DNA of 64,000 nucleotides from the NCBI GenBank assembly GCA_964016985.1, contig OZ024823.1:28933216-28997215 (forward strand), given 5' to 3'. How positions within the stretch are numbered: position 1 is the first letter of the stretch; the number at the start of each line of letters is the position of its first letter. The notes beneath the pieces are model-generated. The model was not told the origin of the DNA. It saw nothing but the letters and a program-made list of their open reading frames with translations, and made no database searches. A program made the position numbers and the translations under genes. Shown one piece after another: positions 57,769 to 64,000 of the stretch. Origin of the DNA: Anodontia alba. Its lineage: Eukaryota; Mollusca; Bivalvia; Lucinida; Lucinidae.

Positions 57769-58988
57769 AAAAAAGGTAAGAGAAAAGTCCAGGGAGTGCT
57801 ACAATCACAAACCGCAACCCTTCCCAGGCCCCAAGAGGAAGAGGAAGCCGACAAATCCAAACAAGCACAAACCGAACAAACGTACGAAAAGCACTAAGAT
57901 TAGCTCTCTCTTCCCCAATCGAGGTAATCACAATACTAAAAGGACTGAAAAACACAAGAACAAAATGACACATGGAAAGAATACAACAAATCGCCTCGTA
58001 GAATAAACCACAAAGCAACAAAGAGTAAGACCAACACCGGGACCACCGCCTTAGAACGGCCAGTAGAGCAAACCACCGGGGGTTTAAACCATTTTTACAG
58101 CTAAACTTCACCCTGGGTCCCGATGCTACTCTTAATACAGAAACACATAAAAATTCGGTTCGCATAAAGGCTCCCAACTCAGTCAATGCATCAAAGCGAA
58201 AACATAAAAATCAAATTAATCACTATAATAAACAAAGACGAGTACTCATGGCTAATTCTACTGTATGCCAGAGTAAATGAAAACGAATAGTTGAACCACG
58301 GCGGGCCAAGCCAAATACATATCGTCAAGCCCCAACCCACTGGTTAAAGTTTTACGAAGAGACCGTCATTGAGTCTGAGGCCCGAACCGCCGTCGTGCAA
58401 TTAAAGAGTGAAGCATAGCCATCAACAATGATTGGGTTGACAACTAAGCATGCAGTCTGCCGCATAATACCCAGGCTATAACCAATTCTTTTATAACGGT
58501 TAATAAGTTTTCTGAATTGCTCCGAAAAGTTAGATTTACCTACAATTTTTCTAAATCTGTACACTAAGTCACCGTAAAATTCTGGTTCCGATATACCTTG
58601 TTGCAGAAGTGTTTTCAGACTGACGCTATATTTTACTAACAAGGCACTGTGTCTGCGACAAAATTTCGAAAATGCCTTACGAAGTTTAAAATAACGAGAG
58701 CCGTGCCTAAGAAGTTTGGCAGTAAGGGCTTTATTACGGTAGTTAAAGTAATTAAGATTTGAAGAAGCTCTGGCGAATCTAATAAGTTGAGATATGTATA
58801 CCCCATATGAGGTACGTCGGGGGACATCGCCATCCAAAAAAGGGAAATTGACTATATCAAAATCAAAATCGTCCCATTTATCATAAATTTTAGTGGAAAC
58901 TGTACCATTAGATATACACGGATTCAAATCCAAAAAAGGTGCCTCGGTATCGGAAGAATTTGCTCTATTTCTAGAATTTGCTCTATTA
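57769..58988 (-). mobile_element. Truncated retroelement (possibly Penelope-like) with RT C-terminal region
   Basis: 1220 bases flanked by TCTAAAA on both sides (57762-57768 and 58989-58995). The coding part is near the right end and the tail runs to an A/T run at the left. Pieces of the same element lie at 22440-23105, 27670-27800 and 54590-54960. Confidence 0.7.
58352..58988 (-). pseudogene. Reverse-transcriptase C-terminal fragment
   Basis: About 210 codons, open to a stop. It contains SSDTEAPFLDLNPCISNGTV, DDFDFDIVNFPFLDGDVPRR, SYGVYISQLIRFARASSNL and ISEPEFYGDLVYRFRKIVGK, a sequence type repeated widely in invertebrate genomes. The FLDL..ISNGTVSTKIY segment resembles the end of Penelope-like RT palms; a non-LTR origin is the alternative. 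The N-terminal half, including the catalytic YADD-type motif, is absent. The first ten residues of the longest frame come from the host repeat. Confidence 0.65.
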
Positions 58989-59859
58989 TCTAAAACCGCT
59001 GGGCTGATTGAAACCAAATAACATGTGGAGCCTCTGTTGGATGGGGGAATGAAACTTTGTTCATGCGATCTAGGTCATATGATCAAGATGGCCGCCTTGC
59101 CATATATAGTAAAATCCATTGAAAATCTTCTCAGGAACCGAAAGACCGATGACCTTGAAACCTGGTATGCACTTTTGGGTACTAGGGTTCTACCAAGTCT
59201 TTTCAAATGGTGACTCTTGGTTAACCGTGACTTATTTTAGGGCCAGGTCAAATTTGGTCGCTTAGGCTTTTGTATGGGAAAGGGGCAAAACTGTAGATTT
59301 ATGTGAAGCTATTGTAGCCTATGACATTCAACGTTGATATATGCAATCGCCTAAATGAACTGTTGTTATCAAAGGTCAAGGTCATTTACTGACCTTTTTC
59401 TTGGATGACTGAGATTCAGTATTTTTATCTTCTCAAAATTCAGTACTTTTATCTACTCTAAAACTGCTGGGCTGGTGGAATCCAAATTACATGTGGAGCC
59501 CATTTGAAAATTTTCTTCTTCGGACTTGAAAGTCCGAAGACCTTGAAAGTTTATATGTAACACTGTGGGCTCTGGTCCTACCAGGTTTATTCAAATGGTG
59601 ATTATTGGTTGACCTTGACCTATTTTAAATTTAAAGCGTAAGCAACTTATATCAAAATTTAAATACTGTAAACAGAACTTTGAAAGTACAAAGTGCACGT
59701 TCTGAGTGCAAAAGAGTTGAGGCTGCACAAGCGGACTTTCTCACCTACGAGCTCTGGTGAGCGTAGTGGTCCATGGGCCTCTTGCTCAAAACTCCCAGGA
59801 TATGCTCAGTACAAAAACCAGCTTCAGGTCATACAGATTCTAATAATCTTGAGAGCAAT

Positions 59860-59861
<2 letters not shown>

Positions 59862-59908
<47 letters not shown>
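59862..59908. repeat. (AC)n microsatellite
   Basis: About 23 AC units. Confidence 0.98.
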
Positions 59909-59909
<1 letters not shown>

Positions 59910-59999
59910 CTGATGTGTTGAAGTTTCTGGGTCAGATTAACTGGTTTCGTTAGCATTGACTAGTGTGTGTTTGGAAACACACACCAGTGATTTTGTTTT

Positions 60000-60174
60000 T
60001 CAAAATTATTGGAATGTGTTCAGTGATCACAGCGGACCAGAAAATATTCACTACACTATCATGACTATAGTGATGTACCGGAGAACGTTTTACGGTCGCC
60101 GCACGGCATCAACACCAGCTGTAAAGAAGCTAGAATCGAAAAGAAATGACTCTTGAGAAGTTGAGCAATGAACA

Positions 60175-60212
<38 letters not shown>

Positions 60213-60295
60213 AAAATAGACGTAGTGTCAGAATTTCTGGACAAGACCAGCTAGTTAGGCTTCATCAGTGACCGTCAGAATTTTGTGTTTCATGA
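60000..60295. repeat. Dispersed repeat R-II with poly(A)
   Basis: GTGATGTACCGGAGAACGTT and GAGCAATGAACAAGC; an A run at 60178-60210; ends GGCTTCATCAGTGACCGTCA. Confidence 0.65.
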
Positions 60296-60639
60296 TGAAA
60301 TGTTCTTTTAAAACCGCAATAGTTTACGTATCAGTTTTCGAAATAATATACCCAGGATCAGAACGGGGTCAAAATAAATAACCGCACATGAAGATTTCGG
60401 CAAAATAAAATGTTTGATATTCACATAATATTTGGCCAATTGTTCTATTACTTTCATCAAAGTGGTTCCCTCTCACTTGGCCTCATTTAGGGAAACTGAG
60501 AAAACTAAAATTGTTCACATTATCTTCACTCAGTTTGGAAAAAATCACTAAAGCGGACCCAGTAGCAGGTCAAAGTTTCGGATATAAAATTTAACTGCTA
60601 CTTAAAGAAACTAAACTACGTGAAGATACCCAGGAAAGT

Positions 60640-60665
60640 AAAAGTCAAAAAAGGATTGCCTTTGG

Positions 60666-60706
<41 letters not shown>

Positions 60707-60810
60707 ACCACGAAAATTGGAGACTCGGTTTGATTGAGTCTCCTCATATGCAACACTGTAGTTTGCGAGACATCATATATGAAACCACCGGCGCACAACC
60801 AAAGAACTGC
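60640..60810 (+). repeat. Dispersed repeat R-I with (AC)n
   Basis: GGATTGCCTTTGGAAACACA, an AC run at about 60667-60705, then GGAGACTCGGTTTGATTGAG and GCAACACTGTAGTTTGCGAG. Confidence 0.7.
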
Positions 60811-60814
60811 AACT

Positions 60815-61335
60815 GAACGGTCAGTAGGAAAACTATGGGGGCTTAAATCAATTTTAAAGGCGCGAAACGTTGCCCTTAATTCTGATGCAGCTCCAAATAA
60901 CAAAATTATATGTGTGATCCTCAGAGGGATCCTCTGCCTGATCTGTGAACTCTCATCATATAGACTTCAGCGACGAAATATTCCTTGGTAGATTCTCTAG
61001 CCGATACGGCTTCAAGAATTTTGATTAGGAGCTTAGACTTTACAGCGTGGGGTTCGAACTGAGCGTTTCAGGAGAAGGAATACATAATTTACCTGATTTT
61101 AATCAAAATGAAAAAAAGGGGTTCAACTGAACCATCTGAGTCCCATCTGGATCCGCACCTATTTAAAGGGTAACAAAAAATAATGAAATAAAAGAGTTTG
61201 AAAAACTTTTCATTGACAATATCTTTTATTATACACAACGAAAATATGGGCGTGTCTCGGGCAGATAACTCCGTAAAAATTTAACGAAATTTGCCCATTA
61301 GCAATTCCAAAACAGATCTCCTTAATGTCAATGCA
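60815..61335. other. No gene recognised
   Basis: Sequence without repeat pairing that I could detect and without protein-like open frames. Confidence 0.4.
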
Positions 61336-61344
61336 TATATCAAC

Positions 61345-61480
61345 GTCAAGGCGGTTCTAACGAGTACCCACAATCAATGTTTTGAGCAGAAATATGAAAA
61401 ATATCAGAATTTTTTTTATCTAAAAACTTTCATTTTTTGGCGGTAAAATTTTCAGTATATTTGATATTATATAGGTGTGT
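61345..61480. repeat. HP-B element, right arm only
   Basis: GGCGGTTCTAACGAGTACCC, TTTTGAGCAGAAATATGAAA and ATTATATAGGTGTG. Confidence 0.75.
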
Positions 61481-61783
61481 TTTGGTAATGTGATGCCTGA
61501 TGTCCTGTCTTTGTTCGGGCCCTCCGTGGTTCAGCTAGTGGTTTTCTTAAGCTCTGGCTGTCAGTGTCTGAGGTGATTGCTGCGAGCTCTCATCCCTCTG
61601 TCTTCTCAGTAATTAAATTCGATGTACACGTGTGTTTTTTATGTTTCACTGATTAAGTTAGTGAGCCTATATGCGAGCCGAGCAGTCATTTTGTATTTTG
61701 CAGTGCAACATTTGAACATATGAAGATTTGGTACCAGTAAAATCTATAGGTTGCACTACTGACCGGTCTGGTTCAGGTGTTGC

Positions 61784-61862
61784 TCAGCAAACACAAAACG
61801 TCGTTACAAGGTCGCTGCAACGTCGTAACGACGTTCCTGCGACGTTGTGTGTTTGCTGGGCG
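61784..61862. repeat. Short palindromic element
   Basis: CAGCAAACACAAAACGTCG at the left pairs with CGACGTTGTGTGTTTGCTG at the right; the middle GTCGCTGCAACGTCGTAACG contains further ACGTCG boxes. Confidence 0.8.
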
Positions 61863-61879
61863 TTTTATTGTGGCTGCTA

Positions 61880-63165
61880 GCTACGGGGCCTTTTTTCTTG
61901 TTTTCTTATTGCAATGTTTAGTGTTTATTGTTTGCCATTTAAAGATATCTCTGTAACTTATATGCCTGCCGAAAATAATTTATTTTTATGAAGTACGAAG
62001 GCTTTTTCTGGTCCGTTGAAGTTTGGTTCTGTTTTTTTGGTTCCGTCTTTTCCCGCGCGGTCTCGGCAAATACAACCATCCCAAAAATTGTTTTTAGTTT
62101 GTTGGCTGTTTCTATCATCGAGCTATGTTCATGCACATGTATAGAATTATGAAAACAACAACAACAACAATAACAACAACAACATAAAATTAGTGGTGAT
62201 TTCGGTTTTAATTACAACAAGTGATTACACTTACAAAAGCTCGTTGTAGCGATAAAAAATAAAATGCGCTACTTTCTGTTTCTACCTACGCTTCATATAA
62301 CCATCACATCTGAAAATGAATTTTCCTGAAACTGGCAAAAATGATCAAAGGAACAAAATTTCCGTTGCTATTAAATATTTAGTCCTTGGGTGTTGTTTGT
62401 CTCCTCCATTGGACTGTACATGTATGGAATCACGACTACACATACACGCACACACGCACGCTAGCGTGCACACACTTGCCATATACACACAGTTTTCCAG
62501 AACTTATAATAAATAAAATAAGCGACAAAAGCTTGTTATAATGAATGAAAGGGTCCTCTGACCATTTCTGCACCAGGTGGTTTTAACTTGGAATTTTAGA
62601 TTCCTTCGCGTTGTTTTTATTTTTCATTTACAACATTAGCGTGTATTCCCGAGACATTTGATTGGTTTCCATGGAAAAGTCCAAGGCATATAACGGGGGA
62701 AAACTATTGCAGGCCTTGCAAGAAACATTACGCTTAAGGGATTTTCAGTTCTGTGTGTGTGTGTGTGTTCATTGCTCTTAGGGTCATTCCTTTCTGACTC
62801 TATTTATCTTCACTTAAGCTGCGTAACTTTGGGTCTTGTCCTGTCAGAGCGTCGTTTCGTTGACCTGTATTAGCTTCCAATCAGGAACACCGCAAGGATC
62901 TTCTTGAGTAAAACCTAACTTAAGACTTTTAACAGGGCGCTTAGTTAAGACTTATTTACAACGTGAGGGTCATCGTAGGTACGGCAGAATCAGGTCGTTA
63001 TAGAGAATTCTGTAACACGTTATTGTTAAACTCTGTACCCGTCGTTATATCCACAAGAAGATATACATTCTTTCACCAGGGCGTATTTCAATCACTTTTA
63101 TCCAACCTTACTCTGTGTATAGCCTATAGCACAATTCTGTTGTAGCTTTCGTTAGTTCTACTAGT
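61880..63165. other. No gene recognised; microsatellites
   Basis: Contains an AAC repeat (62153-62182), a CA-rich stretch (62440-62475) and a GT run (62752-62768) followed by an inverted piece of R-II (GAGCAATGAACACAC complement). No protein-like open frame. Confidence 0.5.
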
Positions 63166-63170
63166 GTACT

Positions 63171-64000
63171 TTACCGAATTGTATCTACGAATTTGCTACA
63201 ATCCAGTATCAGCTGTGTGATATTTTCTGTATTATTGAAGATTTTCATCCACTGATTCAGCCCTATGTCTTCAATAACTAATGATTTGACATTTGAATAC
63301 AACTGTCTTCTTTGAGCTACCAGTGATGAACACTGTAACAACATATGAGTGATGTCTTCATTCTCTAGTCCACAAATTCTACATGTAGGACTACCTACTT
63401 CACTACTAAATTTATATCTGTGTGACTGTAATAAGTATGTACCAGTTAACATTCGACATTTTGTTATTCCTTTTCTTAAGTCTGTAACTGCTGATTCCAA
63501 TGTCTTCCATACGGAGTGGGTTTTACCAATGGTTAGAGAGTCAATATTCAGGTATTTCAATGTGGATTTCTCTCTGGCTTCTGACCTTAATTTCTCAGTC
63601 CAAAATTCATTCACTGCCCTTTTCACTAGTAATTTCCATTTTTCCTTTATATCTAATTTAGATTGCAAGTCCTGGAGATGTGGCAAGTTATATTGAGCCA
63701 ATATGTCCTGAGCTCTACTATAAAAGCTTTGACCATTATCTAGGTTTACAGCTATCTGCCTTTTGGTAAGTTCCTGTATAGTTTCATTTGTAGAGGTAAT
63801 AAGATTATAAAGTAGACTTAACTGTCTTTTATGTAGTTCTGCTTCAATTGGGAGTGCCCAAAGAAGGAGATAAACTGCACTTGTTGCTGTTCTAGTTGGT
63901 AATGACTGAAATCTTCTTAGATTGTCAATATGAAACTTTGATAAAATGTTCATTTGGGTAATTGTCAATGGTAAAAATTCCAACCCGAATAACAGTCTTG
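63171..64000 (-). CDS. Non-LTR retrotransposon ORF, 3' portion, open to the window end
   Basis: At least 275 codons without a stop, ending at 63171 and continuing past the right edge. The edge codons read RLLFGLEFLPLT, the 'LLYGLEVLPLT' hallmark that follows the palm of Jockey/CR1-type RTs. Downstream are KFHIDNLRRFQSLPTRTATS, a Trp-rich region and a terminal zinc-knuckle-like CRICGLENEDITHMLLQCSS, typical of these ORFs. Any start given inside the window is artificial (a TTG); the true N-terminus is outside. It is one of the few long intact transposon frames here, so the copy may be young. Confidence 0.85.
   Translation of the reverse strand, partial: RLLFGLEFLPLTITQMNILSKFHIDNLRRFQSLPTRTATSAVYLLLWALPIEAELHKRQLSLLYNLITSTNETIQELTKRQIAVNLDNGQSFYSRAQDILAQYNLPHLQDLQSKLDIKEKWKLLVKRAVNEFWTEKLRSEAREKSTLKYLNIDSLTIGKTHSVWKTLESAVTDLRKGITKCRMLTGTYLLQSHRYKFSSEVGSPTCRICGLENEDITHMLLQCSSLVAQRRQLYSNVKSLVIEDIGLNQWMKIFNNTENITQLILDCSKFVDTIR

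Larger units (their letters stand above)
57219..59790. repeat. Tandem-array element (T4 relative) interrupted by a retroelement
   Basis: Left end TTTTAGCTCACCAGAGCCGA, right end AGCTCTGGTGAGCGTAGTGG followed by CCATGGGCCTCTTG. Units with AAACCGC..GCC..TTGAAACCAA start at about 57326, 58992 and 59460. Interrupted at 57769-58988. Confidence 0.8.

Overview
This is nuclear DNA of an animal, most probably a marine bivalve mollusc. It is AT-rich and gene-poor, with spliced genes bounded by GT-AG introns and a dense load of short repeats. Two genes can be rebuilt exon by exon. The bivalve call is inferred from the repeats: roughly 160-bp tandem arrays inside pearl/Helentron-like elements, tRNA-derived SINEs with AAC-type tails, and many palindromic MITEs. 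A species cannot be named from sequence reading alone.

Layout. From 25 to 11567, on the minus strand, lies a gene for mitochondrial ribosomal protein S10 (MRPS10) in six exons; the start exon is only four codons plus two bases. From 28132 to 45224, on the plus strand, lies the axonemal dynein light chain 1 gene (DNAL1) in nine exons. Its 195-residue product is collinear with the vertebrate protein over the leucine-rich repeats. The two genes are divergent, with about 16.5 kb between their start codons. That interval holds a CpG-containing duplicated segment at the MRPS10 5' end, remnants of two LINEs, a fragment of a further retroelement, an orphan exon candidate at 17.0-17.3 kb, and long stretches with nothing recognisable. 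From 45.2 to 64 kb I see no host gene, only repeats: hairpin MITEs, a SINE with target-site duplication, tandem-array elements, a retroelement nested in one of them, and a LINE reverse transcriptase that runs off the right end.

The introns of both genes are largely made of hairpin (fold-back) elements. I recognise eight families, labelled HP-A to HP-H, each with several copies here. Several insertions are nested and give relative ages: a SINE in an HP-B hairpin (40601-40912), a SINE in an HP-G hairpin (about 28684-28947), and a retroelement in a tandem-array element (57769-58988).

The last DNAL1 intron contains a 200-N gap. The two sides of the gap are near-identical copies of one sequence, one with and one without a 1.74-kb tandem-repeat element. 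This looks like two haplotypes joined end to end. If so, it is an assembly duplication and also a natural filled-site/empty-site pair that defines the ends of that element. MRPS10 acts in mitochondrial translation and DNAL1 in the outer dynein arm of cilia; nothing suggests that they work together.
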